Source: Anniella stebbinsi (lineage: Eukaryota > Chordata > Lepidosauria > Squamata > Anniellidae). From it: a DNA stretch of 64,000 nucleotides. The stretch covers positions 9,231,001 to 9,295,000 of the forward strand of contig JARDYH010000002.1 of assembly GCA_029215795.1 (NCBI GenBank), given 5' to 3'. The position numbers and the translations under genes were made by a program. The stretch's first letter is position 1. Every line of letters starts with the position of its first letter. The notes under the pieces are model-generated. The model saw only the letters and a program-made list of their open reading frames with translations. It had not been told where the DNA came from and searched no databases. Below are positions 41,761-53,427 of this stretch, piece after piece.

Positions 41761-42609
41761 TAATACAAAAAGGTTTTTTTTCAAAAAATAAAAACGTAGA
41801 CTGGGCAGGAAAGGAAGTTAAAGGCGTGTTGCGATTTTACATCAGACTGGAAATAGCCAAGATGTACGTGAATGTAACTGCTGGGTTTTGTCCAAATGGA
41901 ATTCAAGACCTCTCTCTCTCTCTCTCTCTCTTTTCCTCACAGAAAAACTTTTAATAAACAGTGTGGCCATTAATTTTTCCAAGAAGGCCGGCACTAGAGG
42001 TGTGTGGAACATTTAACATGAAGAAATTATTCTAGCTGGAAAATGTCATTTCAAGTACTTTTTTAAAAAAAGAAAGAAGTTATTTTCATGCTTTTGTAAA
42101 GGAGGAGGAGGAGGAGAATCCACCACTTACCCTTTGGAACAGCTTGGAAAGATTAATTATCAAAGAGTTCCAAGTGTCAGGTTTTACTGGGAAGAGGAAA
42201 TGAACCCACCCTCAGATCTCTGATCTCCATTTCTGTTGCAGAGAAAAACACTCAAAATATCGTCCAGGGTAATCTTTAGTAGTGAAGCCAAGGTGGTTTG
42301 CGGGAAAGACCACGGTTAGCAAGAACACCCGACCCATCCAAATGTGGCTCCCTGCATAGAAACTCAAGGTCCTTAAGCAATTAACTCAGAACGGGTGAAC
42401 ACATCACTTAACTATTATACTTGAACAAAGAGATTGTATGCTGAAAGACGGAGCCTGTTGTGAGTGAAGGAGGTGAGAAAATAAAGAGGTGACACAACGT
42501 TATGGATTGAAAATCTGGCCACATTTATTGAATGAGGTCTGCAAAGGGGGAATCCCTGGGTGGCTACTCCGCTATACCGGCACTAGCCAATCAATGTAAC
42601 TGGGCAAAA
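41761..42609. other. Unassigned DNA with (CT)n
   Basis: (CT)n at 41911-41930; GGAGGAGGAGGAGGAG at about 42101-42115. The rest is unique. Confidence 0.45.
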
Positions 42610-43540
42610 CATTCTTTTCCTGCTGTATATTGATTATAGAATCGGCACCCACAGGATTTCCCCATTTGGGGAAAGGGGGGAGCATCCCCTGTCACATCCG
42701 CCCAGGCCACAAAACCCTGGGTGTGCCAGGGGAGATGGCCCCTCAGGCAATCCTTATCCCCCCACCCACTGGGGCCATGACACCTGCAGCGGGAGGCCTC
42801 AGGCATCACCTGTCACCACCAATGAAGCCTCAGAATGATCACCATCCCTACCCAGACAAACATAGCCTGTCCAAACCAGCCTAACTAGGAGGATGTGACC
42901 AACTGGACCAAAAGAAAACCCACCAAATCAACCTGAGATGCTCCCACCCCACAAACAGTGTGAAGCAATCCAAAAGACACACAGCAATCCAATGGGACTG
43001 TGTGCCCCAAATTCTTGCCCGGCCCTCAAAAGAGCGATCAGTTGAACCCTCACACTGCACACAGAGAGGGAGGAAGGGAGGAGCGCTTTGAAGAGGCTGG
43101 GAGGAAACCCCCCAGGCTAATATTGCCCCCCATATCACGTCCTTTGATTTCCCTCCCACACCCACAACACACACACCCCGGTGGTAAGGCAAGGTAGGGC
43201 AGATATCAACAAACATGGGGATGTTGTACCTCATTCACCTTGAGGGCGGGATGCCATTTTGGAGAAGCTCTTGTGGGTTGCATTCCAGTAATGGATGGGA
43301 CCAGATGGAAAGGGGGTGGGGTCAAAGGAAAGATGGGTGTGGCCAAACACAAAGAATGCCACCATTCTTAAAGAACGTACTGCCAGGAGCTAAGCCTCAG
43401 GAGATGTATTCCGACCTTTTAGAACGTGGTGGTGGAGGGTGGGGGGAAGGCCAGGAAACCGCCAAACAGTTGGGGAAAGGGGGTTAGGTCCAGGGTCAGG
43501 TGACGTGACCATCTGGGAAACAGGAAAGATGTAGAGGGGA
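42610..43540. repeat. Old GC-rich dispersed repeat J, longest copy (candidate)
   Basis: Shares ordered fragments with 8.3-8.9 kb and 32.05-32.3 kb. GC-rich, CpG-poor, with open frames of 65-117 codons that overlap in antisense and show no domain. It could be the remains of an LTR or DNA transposon; nothing decisive is visible. Confidence 0.45.
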
Positions 43541-43599
43541 CGATTCAAACATGTGATTCCTCACTGTCTGAAGTGGCACATCCCAGCAGCACGGACATG

Positions 43600-44165
43600 C
43601 TCTGAGGCTGCTGGTCATGCAATGTGGCTTTAATATTCTTCAGGTGCTTATTCGTTTTTGACATCTATTGATGTTGTCGCTGTTCCTCAAAAGAGGAAGC
43701 ACCTGTCACGTTTCTTTCAGAGACAGGCAGATCAGGGTCCCACTGCTTTGGTTAAATATGTATCCGTTTGTTCAGTTCCGTCCTGGCCTACATAACGCAT
43801 TTCGTTAATATTTTAAGAGAGGGAATACAACAAAGAAAGGCAAAATTAACAGTTGTTGAACTTCTCCAATTACTGCTAATCACATTTACACCCTGGGGTG
43901 TGCGGAATTGGAAAATCAATCGCATCGTGACTCCCCGTTCTTTTCTTCTCCTTTTTTTTCTGCGGCGGGCAGTAAAAGCGACCGTTTCACAGGGCCCAGG
44001 AAGAGTTGGGACCCATCTGCAAGCAGAGAAGTGGCGTGTGCACCTCGCCATCATCACCGCTAAATATCCCCCAGTGAATTGATTTATCACCTCACCTTTG
44101 ACGTGACGGAAAGATTAGACAGAATCATTTAGTGGAATGCTCAAACGTTCTGCATGGTTGATATT
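43600..44165. promoter_or_regulatory. Candidate conserved noncoding element
   Basis: About 560 bp unique with CTATTGATGTTGTCGCTG, CATTTCGTTAATATTTTAAG, CCAATTACTGCTAATCACAT, AATCAATCGCATCGTGAC, GCTAAATATCCCCCAG, GAATTGATTTATCACCTCAC. Many kept CpGs. Enhancer-like, by appearance only; 44166-44460 is unassigned. Confidence 0.4.
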
Positions 44166-44460
44166 GAAAAGTCCCAGCCTCGTGTCTTGTCTCCACTCCA
44201 TTCAGCCTGCCATATTGGAGGAAATTGCATGCCCAGCAACACACATGCTTGAGATACTGCTGAAACACTTGATGGGTGATGCTTTATTTTTCAAAGGGAT
44301 TGAAAAATGAGTTTTCAAAAAAAAAATGTTGGGGAAGCAGGGATGGATGAAGGCTGACATCTAATATGACGAACCGCAGTTGGTTTTATGGAGCAAACCA
44401 TCACTTTTCCCAAGTCCTGAATGACAGCACTTTAGCCAAATCCGGCCAAGAAGAGTCTTC

Positions 44461-45117
44461 GAGGTCCATCACACCAGCGATTTAGTGCGCTCTCGCCATG
44501 CCTGGTGTACTCACATGATGCTGTGCCTGTCCGGTTGACACCCAACCTCTTCCCCAGCCTTTCCTAGGACTCTCAAAGTCTGGATTATTTTCCCTAAGCG
44601 CATTTAACGTTCCCTAAGCCTCCGTGTAGTTTTAAAGGAACTGGGGTCTTGAATGGATTGCATCAGGTCCTGGCAGGGAAAAGTGATCTCTCCCAGCAGC
44701 TGGCTCCAAGCCTCAATATAAAATTCAAACCTTGCATCCCAGGCTCAAAAACGGTTTTTTAAAATCATACAAGGCCTGAATCTCTGCAGAGACAGGATTG
44801 TACTCCCTCGATGCCCCCAAAGAACCAGACTAAAGGGTCGTTCCAATTTTGCCCAGCAGAAAGGCGGTCTGGTTGACATGCTCATCTGACAGGACCTGAT
44901 TGGAGGGAGAAAGAGAAGGGAAAGGGTGGGATGGAGTGGAGTGGAGTGGAGTGGAGTGGAGTGGAGTGGAGTGGAGTGGAGTGGAAGAGCAAAGGAGTGA
45001 AAGAGCAGCTCTTCAGGTGAAAGGAATCATAAGATTGACACACTTCTGCATCAGAGGTAAAAAAACAACAAAAAAAACAGAGGCAAGCCAGTGGGGAAAT
45101 TAGATGTGATGGAAGCC
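44461..45117 (+). mobile_element. PalC copy 2, full length
   Basis: GGTCCATCACACCAGCGATT to GATGTGATGGAAGCC. The interior equals copies 1 and 3, with the CTGGATTATTTTCCCTAAG and TGGATTGCATCAGGTCCTGG segments. A (GGAGT)n array of about 10 units sits near 44934-44985. No coding capacity. Confidence 0.9.
44934..44985 (+). repeat. (GGAGT)n minisatellite in PalC
   Basis: About ten tandem GGAGT units, the longest of four PalC-borne arrays (others near 5580, 51832 and 60240). Variable unit number suggests slippage within the transposon family. Confidence 0.9.
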
Positions 45118-45500
45118 TTCATCTCATTCTTGCTTCAAGCTGGCCTTTAACTAGAAAGCTTTGTCTAAAGGGGTCCGCCGCAGGTCAGTTTGGCCATAAA
45201 CCTGTGTTCACCATCATAAATGATCAAGCAGGAAGGCCGAGCAATCTGAAGGCACTCATGATCCTTTATACTGGGGAAATATCTTTGCAGATGGCTGTCA
45301 AAGGGAATGTGATTATAAGGGCATGAAACTTCACGCACACTCAAGTAAACCTGTGCGCTTGCATTGACAATATAGGATTGTGATGGCTGCTAGCAAGCCA
45401 GTTTTAAAGAGGAAGAAAAGGAGCAGGCAAATTGTTGTCAATGAGGTGTGGCTGATTCACAGATCAATCCTCCTACGGTTATGCAGGATGTGCGGAGATA
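45118..45500. promoter_or_regulatory. Candidate conserved noncoding element
   Basis: Unique DNA: CTGGCCTTTAACTAGAAAGC, GGCCATAAACCTGTG, CATCATAAATGATCAAGC, GATCCTTTATACTGG, GAATGTGATTATAAGGGC, GCAAATTGTTGTCAATGAGG. Reads like a developmental enhancer; not aligned. Confidence 0.4.
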
Positions 45501-46205
45501 GATCAAACACATTGTTCTGCCATTTTTTTCCATAGCCAGGGTTGAAGGTGGAGCAAGCCACTTTTTTTCATCATCCTTCCCATTGGCTATAATGGGAAGC
45601 ATTTTAAGACATCAGCCCAAATCCTGGAATAGGGTTCCACCAGTTCCCAGGGCATGTCAGAGAAACAATGGAGCTTAGGAAGTGGCATCACCATGTCTTC
45701 CCCACATCTATCCCAGTTCCCCTGGCTCCTGGTGGAACACCCATGCCAGTGGAGCTTTCCACATGTTGGCTGTGGGACATCTGTCCTCCCTCTGGTGGAC
45801 CATCATCTCTGCTGGCAGAACAGCATAGGTCACTTCCCCCTGCCAGCTTGCAGCTGAGATTAGGGTAGTGGCCTCAGTCCATTTCTGATTCATGTCATTT
45901 TCACATGTGTTCACTCAAGCATATGCCTGTTCCACCTCGCTTCCAGATGAGAATTCATATATCATTTATTTATTCTAAATAAATTAGGGATGTTGTGAGA
46001 GCTTGCCCATGTCCACGTAGCCAGAGGATGCCCCTGCATCTGGACTTCACAGGCCCAAGCGGATGTGCCCAATGCTAGAACAGACCTGTGCCCAAGTTCT
46101 TGCAAGACCCCAAGAGCGCTTAGGCACAGGTCCACATTGGCTTCTGGATTGTGCCCTTTCCCCCAGCAGTAGCTATTAATGCAGCGGGGGGGTGGGGGGT
46201 GGAAT
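45501..46205. other. Unassigned DNA
   Basis: No repeat recognised. A G-run at about 46184-46200. Confidence 0.4.
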
Positions 46206-46382
46206 ACAAAATTTCCCCAGCCTTAGGGAAATTGCATGTTTCTCTCCCCGCCCCGCGCCAACCAAGGGGAGCCATAAAAGCCCTTTTAACACTTCCGTTA
46301 ATAGGGCCTTTAAGGCCCCCATCGGCAGGGGAGGCAGGAGAAACACGCACCTTCTCCAAGGCTGGGGAAATCACATATTTCC
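46206..46382. mobile_element. Palindromic element PalI
   Basis: AAATTTCCCCAGCCTTAGGG, GCATGTTTCTC on the left pair with GAGAAACACGC, CCAAGGCTGGGGAAATC on the right. The loop holds GGGAGCCATAAAAGCCC. About 175 bp, single copy, MITE-like. Confidence 0.65.
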
Positions 46383-46389
46383 CACACAC

Positions 46390-46726
46390 ACACACTAAAT
46401 AAATTCTGCAATTTTAAAAAACAAAAAACATGTTAAACTGTTTGTTTCAACACTTCTTTTTAAAAGTATTTTCTCTCAACATATGCATTTCTAAACAAAT
46501 TTCCTTTTTAAAAGAGTGTTTAAAATGTATTATGAAAGAGAGAAAGAGAGTAATGTATAGATACATTTAGGAAGTGTGAACTTCATAGGATAATTGCACA
46601 TTAGCCCAGAAGGTCAAGCATCCCTACTTGAACCTTTGGACTGTGGATGATCAAGTCTGTTTCAGTCCCAAAATGTAAAAAAAAAAAAAAAAAAGAAGAA
46701 AAAAAAAGTGAACACAGGTGTCATAG
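46390..46726. repeat. Family Q-like AT-rich DNA
   Basis: TATTTTCTCTCAACATATGC, ATTTCTAAACAAATTTCC, with a (GA)n piece at 46528-46550 and an A-run at 46677-46710. Weak similarity to 17.9 kb. Confidence 0.35.
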
Positions 46727-47117
46727 GATAATAGAATCAAAGAATAGTAGAGTTGGAAGGGGCCTAAAAGGCCATCAAGTCCAACCCCCTGCTCAATGCA
46801 GGAATCCACTTTAAAGCATCCCTGACAGATGGTTGTCCAGCTGCCTCTTGAATGCCTCTAATGTGGGAGAGCCTACTAGCTCCCTAGGTCTTTGGTTCCA
46901 TTGTCATACTGCTCTAACAGTCAGGAAGTTTTTCCTGATGTCCAGCCGAAATCTGGCTGCCGGTAACTTGAGCCCGTTATTCCGTGTACTGCACTCTGGA
47001 ATGACCAAGAAGAGATCTTGGCGTGAGAACCTTCCAAGTATTTGAAGAGTGCCATCATGTCTCCCCTCAATCTTCTCCAGGCTAAACATGCCCAGTTCTT
47101 TCAGTCTCTCCTCATGA
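46727..47117 (-). pseudogene. CR1 LINE 3' end, dead
   Basis: The plus strand begins AATAGAATCAAAGAATAGTA, AGAGTTGGAAGGGGCCTAAA. The minus frame gives [30 protein letters not shown] near 46904-46985. About 390 bp, 5'-truncated. Confidence 0.92.
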
Positions 47118-47179
47118 TTAAGTGAATGTTGTGGAAACTAAACTTGATTTCCTTATTGACATGACTTGTTTGGAGGTTT

Positions 47180-48320
47180 AAGAACATAAGACTATAAGAA
47201 GAGCCATGTTGGATAACACCAAAAGCCTATCTAGTCCAGCATTCTGTCCCCACATTGGTCAAACCGGCTGGTGGACTTCCCAAGGGGAAATCCACCAGCA
47301 GGTCATAAGTGCAATAGCATCCTCACAGTCATGTTCCCCAGCAACTGTTATTATGAAGCACACTGCCACTGATCATGGAGGTAGCATATAGCCATCAGGA
47401 CTAGGAGCCATCGACAGTCTTCTCCTCTAGGAATGTATCTAACCTCTTTTCAAAGCCGTCCAAATTGGTGGCCATCACTTCATCTTGTGGCAATTTTATA
47501 CACCACAATGACTTGACTCATCTTTTTATATATAAACAAAACAGCCCCAGAGACTGTAACGCTCGTAGGGGAGTTGTTCCAGCCCCTTGATCATTTTAGA
47601 TGTCCTTTTCTGCACATTTTTCTACCTCTACAATTTTTTTTGAGGTGTCATGACCAGAAATGTACATGCTTATCCCAAGTGTAGCCAAACCCCAAATTTG
47701 TATCAAGCTATTATGAGATTGAGCATTTTAGCTTCAATTCACTTCCTAATTTTGTCCACCATGGAATTCACCTTTTTCAGAGCAGCTGGGTCAACATTTT
47801 CATAAAGCTAGGGTGACCAGATAAAATCCAGATCAGGGCTCATGTCACTTTAACAGTTGTAGAGAAAAGAGAATTTCAGCCAGTGTCATTTGTATGCAAT
47901 TAGTTCCTGGTGAAATTCCCTCTTCATCACAACTGTTAAAGTTGCAGGAGCCCTGCCTTCTTTTGTATCTGGTCACTCTAGTATAGTGCCTGCAACTTTA
48001 ACTGTTGTGATGAAGAGGGAATTTCACCAGGAACTAATTGCATACAAATGACACTGGCTGAAATTCCCTTTGCTCTACAGCTGTTAAAGTTACATGAGCC
48101 CTGACCTGGATTTTATCTGGTCACCCCAATAAAGCTCTCTATCGCAACCCCAAGATCTGTTTCTCCTCCAGGCACCTGTAGTTCAGAACCCCTCAGCATG
48201 AAGTTGGGGTTATATTTATGTTTTTGCATCCCATGTGCATCACCTTACCCTTGTTAACATTGAGCCGCACGTTAATGACCATTCCCCCGGTCTGGAGAGA
48301 TCCTTTCAATTCATCGCATT
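47180..48320 (-). pseudogene. CR1-type LINE fragment, split by PalA copy 14
   Basis: 47180-47500 holds the 3' body (CATCTAGTCCAGCATTCTG family). 47560-47808 and 48129-48320 are minus-strand reverse transcriptase remnants: CCAGCCCCTTGATCATTTT, TGAGGTGTCATGACCAGAA, CACCATGGAATTCACCTTTT, then after the PalA insertion CAACCCCAAGATCTGTTTCT, TGCATCACCTTACCCTTG. The coding order is right for CR1, and about 820 bp are present. The long-standing element was hit by PalA later. Confidence 0.85.
47809..48128. mobile_element. PalA copy 14, inserted in CR1
   Basis: TAGGGTGACCAGATAAAATC to CTGGTCACCCCA with flanks CATAAAGC and ATAAAGCT (8 bp, one-base offset). Spacer as in copy 1. Interrupts the CR1 frame. 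Confidence 0.94.
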
Positions 48321-48590
48321 TTCATCATAAACTGAACACACAGTTGTGTTTGTACTCTGTAACACAAACAATAAAAACGCCACACTAGGGCAAGCTGGAA
48401 TTTGTAGTTTTCATAAAGTTGTTTCTCCTGTGTCATATATTGGGCTTTTGCTCGTCGCGGGGGAGAGAAGGAGCTGAGAATAGCATTGACTCTGACAACT
48501 AGATATCAGCCAATCCTTCAGCTACTGATGTTTTGACAAACCTCTCTACAGACTTTCAAACCCATCTTTGCTGCCTTAAAGACTAGAGAT
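48321..48590. other. Unassigned DNA
   Basis: No feature recognised. Confidence 0.4.
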
Positions 48591-48793
48591 GGCTGAGGCT
48601 AATGGGTCTAATTTCAGTGGGGCTGTGAATCCATTCCGGCTTTCAGTCAGAACCAGCCAGAACTCTGAAAGAGCTATCCAAGGTGCTGAGCCTATTTTAT
48701 GGGTGGGGTTCAGCACCTTTAGAGTTCTGGCTGGTTCTGACTGAACCTTGAAACGGATTCACAGTCCAACTGAAATCGGAGCTTCCAGCCTCC
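48591..48793. mobile_element. PalF copy 1 (palindromic MITE)
   Basis: Left arm CTGTGAATCCATTCC, TTCAGTCAGAACCAGCCAGA; right arm TCTGGCTGGTTCTGACTGAA, GGATTCACAG. Ends resemble GGAGGCTGGTGGC/GCCACCAGCCTCC of copy 2. About 200 bp. Confidence 0.8.
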
Positions 48794-49519
48794 ACTGGCT
48801 AGACCTGAGTCAAAGAAAATCTCCATCACTCTATTTGCAGGTTGTGGGTTTGTGGAGGGCATTTTGACAAGAAGGAGGGTAGGAGACCCAAAGAGGGGCA
48901 GGAACAGAAAGCAATGGGTCTTCTGGGTCTGAAGAATGTTGAAAAACACAAAACAAAACAGAAACCAGTAGAGGGGGAGCAATGGGTGCGTCTCAAATTG
49001 AGATGCATGAGAGTTTCATTTCAGTTCGATTTTGTTAAGAATTCACCAAAAATTCAGGACGTTCTCCATATTCAGGACAAAAAGAATTTGAGATCTTAAA
49101 ATTTTCTGTGTGGTTAATTAGGGTTGCCAGCTCTTTTTTTTTTCTGGGATGCTCTCAAATTTGGTCCTCTCCAAGCTGATAGTAGTTGTACCTATTGAAT
49201 TTAGCTGATGCAGATGGCAACACATTTTGCTTCAGTTTATTTTTTAATAAGAGTTTACCAACTTTAACAGCAACATTCTTCATATTCAGGACAGAAAGAA
49301 TGTAAGAGTTAATAAATTTGACGGCAGGAGAGTCTGAAACTAAAAGATGCACATATCGCTACTGCTGCTACTTCCAGAATCACAAGAAGAGATGCAGCCG
49401 TGAAATGAGGGCACAGTTATAGAAAACCTTCCCCTATCATCACCACCCTCTAAATTTGAGCCAGAATATGTATTTTAACAATAGCTCCCTACTGCTATAA
49501 AGATTGACTGCAAATGTTG
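48794..49519. other. Unassigned AT-rich DNA
   Basis: Contains a 30-bp direct repeat, CTCCATATTCAGGACAAAAA near 49063 and TTCATATTCAGGACAGAAA near 49278, possibly part of an old element. No gene. Confidence 0.4.
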
Positions 49520-50711
49520 CATTTACTTGAGAGCTACAGATGAAACCTTAGGGACTGCTTCAACCTTGCCTGAGCCACAGCCTTCAGGACCAGCAGCAAG
49601 GGCAGGCGTGATCTGGGATCTGCCCACACCCCACACCCCAGTGGTGGCCCTCCAACAGAGCCCACTAGACTTACTCGTCCTCTTGCCCATTGCACAATTC
49701 TTGGACACCATCTGCTGGGAATAAATTCTCCAGTACGGGCCCCACTACAGTGAACGGAAGCACTATTAAGCATCATGTTTTTCCTCTTTGCTATCTGGCT
49801 CCTTGGGAGGATTCAAACAACCCTGTAGCAGATCTGGAACGAGGGGCTCAAGTGTGTCACGTGAGGGTTCAGACTGGGCTCCAGGACCGGCATCAAGGGT
49901 AAGGATGGCTGGGCACCTACCAAGGGCCCCCAACCCAGCAGGGGGCCTACTCACAAGAGCTTCCTGGAGGAGCTTCGCTGTTCCAACCTGCTTGTTGACC
50001 TGCCTCTCGCTCTGGCCCAGACCACGGTGGTGGTGAGAAGGAGGAGCAGGAGATGCCCCTGCCTACTTGCTCATTAGCTCTCTTCCTGCCAAGCAAGCAT
50101 TAGCAATGATAAGAAAGAGGGTGAGGCGCAAGACTCACACAGGGAGGGAGTTCACTGAGGAGATCTGGAGCCAGCACTGACTGTCTTCACGGGGGGGCCA
50201 AAGGAATGGGAAGGCAAGCCCTGAACACCCATAGCCATGGCAGTGAGATACATCCCTCTAAAAGCTTATCTTCTTCCCTTCTTGCATCAGCAACAAAGTT
50301 CCCTGAGATGTATGGCAAGTTGTAAAGAGATGCCCGGAAAGCATCTTTTCTCCAATAAGTTCCGTTTGCAGTGACTCTCTTTGATGCTTCTGTGCTCCGG
50401 GTGTGGGGTGGAGGGTTGTGAGCAAACTAACTGCACCTCCCCCCCCTTTCGTTAGCAGGTGCAGGGGGTTGACAATAATCTAATAGAAAAAGAACCTATT
50501 AGCCCTGTCTCCGCAACACCCACGGTATCCCTGGGACCTGCAGTATCTTTAATGTAGACAATAAATCCAGGCTATTTCCTCCTTCAATTGCTCCCAACGT
50601 GACTCCGACTCCTAGAGATGTTCCACTAACCTTTCTGTTGCTGCACATTTCCCTGGACGTAGAAGAGTTCTCTAATCTTTATAATAGAACAAGTGGTATC
50701 CCCACTAATTG
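49520..50711. other. Unassigned DNA, GC-rich first half
   Basis: 49520-50060 is GC-rich with overlapping open frames of 60-82 codons on both strands; CAGGACCAGCAGCAAGGGCA and CAGGACCGGCATCAAGGGTA repeat at about 49587 and 49881. The rest is unassigned. No coding domain visible. Confidence 0.4.
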
Positions 50712-51983
50712 AGAGCTCCATCGCACCAGCGATTTAGCGCTCCCTCGCCATGTCTGATGTGCGGATTTGCGGCACGGTACTCACATGATGCTGTGGCTGT
50801 CCTGCTGACACCCCACCTCTTCCCCCAGCCTTTCCTAGAACACTAGCTACAGTTATCCATGCTCTGATAACCTCTCCTCTGGATTATATGTGGAGCTGCC
50901 TTTGAAAATGGTCTGGAAACTTCAAAACAGGTCAGCCAGACTGTGACAGGGATTGGCCAACGAGACCACATTATGCCAGTCCTTTTCCAGCTTTACTAAC
51001 TGCCAGTCCAGGTCCGGGCCCGATTCAAAGTGCTGGTATTAACATTCAAAGCCCTAAACAGCTTGAGGCCAGATCCTTCTCCATGAGCCCCTGCCAAAGG
51101 AAGCAGGGAGCTACCAGAAAGAGGGCTTTCTCTGCTGTGGCACCTCGGCTGTGGAAGAGCTCCCCAGAGAGGTTCGCCTGGCACCTACATTATATTCCTT
51201 TAAACGTCAGGTGAAGACCTTTTTATTCTCTCAGTATTTTAACAGTTCATTAGTTTAATTTTTAACTTTACTGTTTAAATTTGTATTTTAAATCCATATT
51301 ATTTTCTGCATGGCTGCTTGATTTTTATCCTGGTTGTGCTTTTATACTGTATTTTAAATTATGTTATTATACTGTCATTGTTTTATATTTTGAATGGTTT
51401 TTATGGTTTTAATTTTTGTAAACCACCCAGAGAGCTTCAGCTATTGGGCGGTATAGAAATGCAATAAATAAATAAAAGTCTGGATTATTTTTCCTAAGAA
51501 CATTCAATGCACCCTAAGCCTCCATGTAGTTTTAAAGGAACTGGGGTCTTGAATGGATTGCATCAGGTCCTGGCAGGGAAAAGCGATCTCTCCCAGCAGC
51601 CAGCTCCAAGCCTCAATATAAAACCCAAACCTTGCATCCCTGGCTCAAAAGTCTTTTTTTTAAAAAATCATACAATGCCTGAATCTCTGCACAGACAGGA
51701 TTGTACTCCCTTGATGCCCCCAAAGAGCCAGACTAAAGGGTCGTTCCATTGTTGCCCGGCAGAAAGGCAATCTGGATAAAGTGCACATCTGACAGGACCT
51801 GACTGGAGGGAGAAAGAGAAAGGGAGGGGTGGAGTGGAGTGGAGTGGAGTGGAGTGGAGTGGAGTGGAGCGGAAGAGCAAAGGAGTAAAAGAGCAGCTAC
51901 TCAGGTGAAAGGGATCGTAAGCTTGATGCGCTGGTAAAAAAGCACGGAGGTAAACCAGAGGGAAATTAGGTGTGATGGAAGTC
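50712..51983 (+). mobile_element. PalC copy 3, interrupted by L2
   Basis: The left part 50712-50845 (GAGCTCCATCGCACCAGCG to CAGCCTTTCCTAGAACACT) and right part 51478-51983 (AAGTCTGGATTATTTTTCC to GGTGTGATGGAAGTC) together form a full PalC. A GGAGT array of about seven units is at 51832-51870. Confidence 0.9.
50846..51477 (+). pseudogene. L2 LINE 3' end inserted in PalC copy 3
   Basis: The plus strand gives in broken frames DYMWSCL-like and RQPDCDRDWPTRPHYASPFP-like remnants (about 50890-51000), FKVLVLTFKAL (51026-51060), ERAFSAVAPRLWKSSPERFA (51118-51180) and VKTFLFSQYF. The tail reads CCAGAGAGCTTCAGCTATTG, GGCGGTATAGAAATGCAATA. It separates two PalC halves, so it is younger than that copy. 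Confidence 0.9.
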
Positions 51984-52401
51984 TGAAACAGGTTGCTCTT
52001 GTTTAGATAACCAGGACTCGCTACAACTGGAGCAACTACCATAGAATTGCTATGAATAGAAATCCCAAATGAGCCGAACCATAAAATGCCAGTATCTTCA
52101 GCTCAAAGTTGGGGGGGGGGGGGAATTGTGGCAAATAATAAGCTAGTAATCACATACTAGGGAAAAGTGGGGAAGGAAATTAATAACTAATGGTACAGTT
52201 ATTTTGCCATAAATGCCACAGTAGTAGCAATGAAGCTACCTTGGATGGTACCAAGCTGTTGCTCAAAAGACTAGGGGTGGATAAATCTATTAATTTTGTT
52301 TTCTTCCTTGTTTGATCTTTTCATAAAACAAATATAATCATCTCAAATTCTTTGCATCCCGTTTATGAAGACGGTTGTGAATTTTGGGCAAACAGTGTGG
52401 T
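51984..52401. other. Unassigned DNA
   Basis: G-run at 52111-52123. No feature recognised. Confidence 0.4.
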
Positions 52402-52652
52402 CTGAGAGCCAAAGCGGCGTGACAGCCAAAGTGGTGTAATGGTTAGAGTGTTGGAGTGCGACTCAGATAATCCAGGTTCTATTCCCCATTCAGTCATGAA
52501 GCTCACTGGGTGACTTTGGGCCGGTCATTGACTTTCAGCCTTACCTACCTCACAGGGTCGTTGTGAGGATAAAATGGAGAGGAGGAGAAGTATGTAAACT
52601 GCCTTGGGTTCCTTGCAAAGGAGGGGATGGTGAATGTAATAATGTAATCATA
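52402..52652 (+). repeat. tRNA-derived SINE, type 1
   Basis: A box GTGGTGTAATGGTTAGAGTG, B-box region CCAGGTTCTATTCCCC, body GCTCACTGGGTGACTTTGGG, CACAGGGTCGTTGTGAGGAT, and a 3' end near TGAATGTAATAATG. A better kept copy than 14.24 kb. Confidence 0.88.
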
Positions 52653-52769
52653 AATCATAAGCAATGAATTGAACAAAATTCTCACTCATCTGCACTGGCC
52701 AAATTCAATAGGTACAGGAGAGGGACCATGATGTATCTGCCTGCCATATGGTCAAAGATGAGGAGCCTG

Positions 52770-52919
52770 TTGTGGGCTCCCCCACATTAGAGGCATTCAA
52801 GAGGCAGTTGGACAACCATCTGTCAGGGATGCTTTAAGGTGGATTCCTGCATTGAGCAGGGGGTTGGACTCGATGGCCTTATAGGCCCCTTCCAACTCTA
52901 CCACTCTATGATTCTATGA
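52770..52919 (+). repeat. CR1 3' terminus
   Basis: GAGGCATTCAAGAGGCAGTT, GGATTCCTGCATTGAGCAGG, GGTTGGACTCGATGGCCTTA, CCACTCTATGATTCTATG. Same end as inside PalA copy 4. Confidence 0.92.
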
Positions 52920-53045
52920 ACTCTAATTCACTGTCAGTATGTTTGAGTACATAGGGTTTCAACCCCAGACATTTATGAGCAAAGTACTCAAAGCCCAGGG
53001 CCTTGATGGATGCATCTGTCAATTCTTGCCCCTCCCCCACATTCA

Positions 53046-53046
<1 letters not shown>

Positions 53047-53080
<34 letters not shown>
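53047..53080. repeat. (TA)n microsatellite
   Basis: About 17 TA units in an otherwise unique context. Confidence 0.9.
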
Positions 53081-53082
<2 letters not shown>

Positions 53083-53089
53083 AAAGCAC

Positions 53090-53425
53090 CTCAAGCTCTA
53101 TCCTTTTTATGGAGAGATCTGTGGATTTTAGTAAGTTCTTATCACAAATCAAAGGGAATTTTCACCCGCCCCTATAAAAGTCCGGAATATTGTGTTTCTT
53201 CTCGGTTCTCGTCAAATGGCTAATCAGCGCAACAAATCACGGCTTCTTTTCTTGTTTCTGCAATAACTGCTCAGAAACTGATTGTTTATTTGAGACACTT
53301 ACTTGTAATTGCACGTGTGCAATGTTCACTTTGGGAACTGAAGAACATTTCGAAGGCGTGCCTGACAGTACAAGCGAAGCACAGCAAGAATTGCCAAGTG
53401 GTGTCTTTGTTTGAAGATGTTGTCC
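53090..53425. promoter_or_regulatory. Candidate conserved noncoding element
   Basis: Unique DNA with CGCCCCTATAAAAGTCCGG, GTCAAATGGCTAATCAGCGC, AACAAATCACGG, TGCAATAACTGCTCAG, CTTACTTGTAATTGCACGTG. CpGs kept. A TATAAAAG box with GC-rich surroundings at 53170 is promoter-like, but no initiator or exon follows. Confidence 0.35.
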
Positions 53426-53427
53426 AG

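Noticed and set aside
45654..45868. Two overlapping open frames of 66-67 codons with tryptophan-rich content
   Set aside because: Overlap in different frames with a third antisense frame; no domain.
53168..53180. TATA-box-like promoter
   Set aside because: TATAAAAG alone is weak; no initiator, exon or first-exon splice donor is clear downstream.
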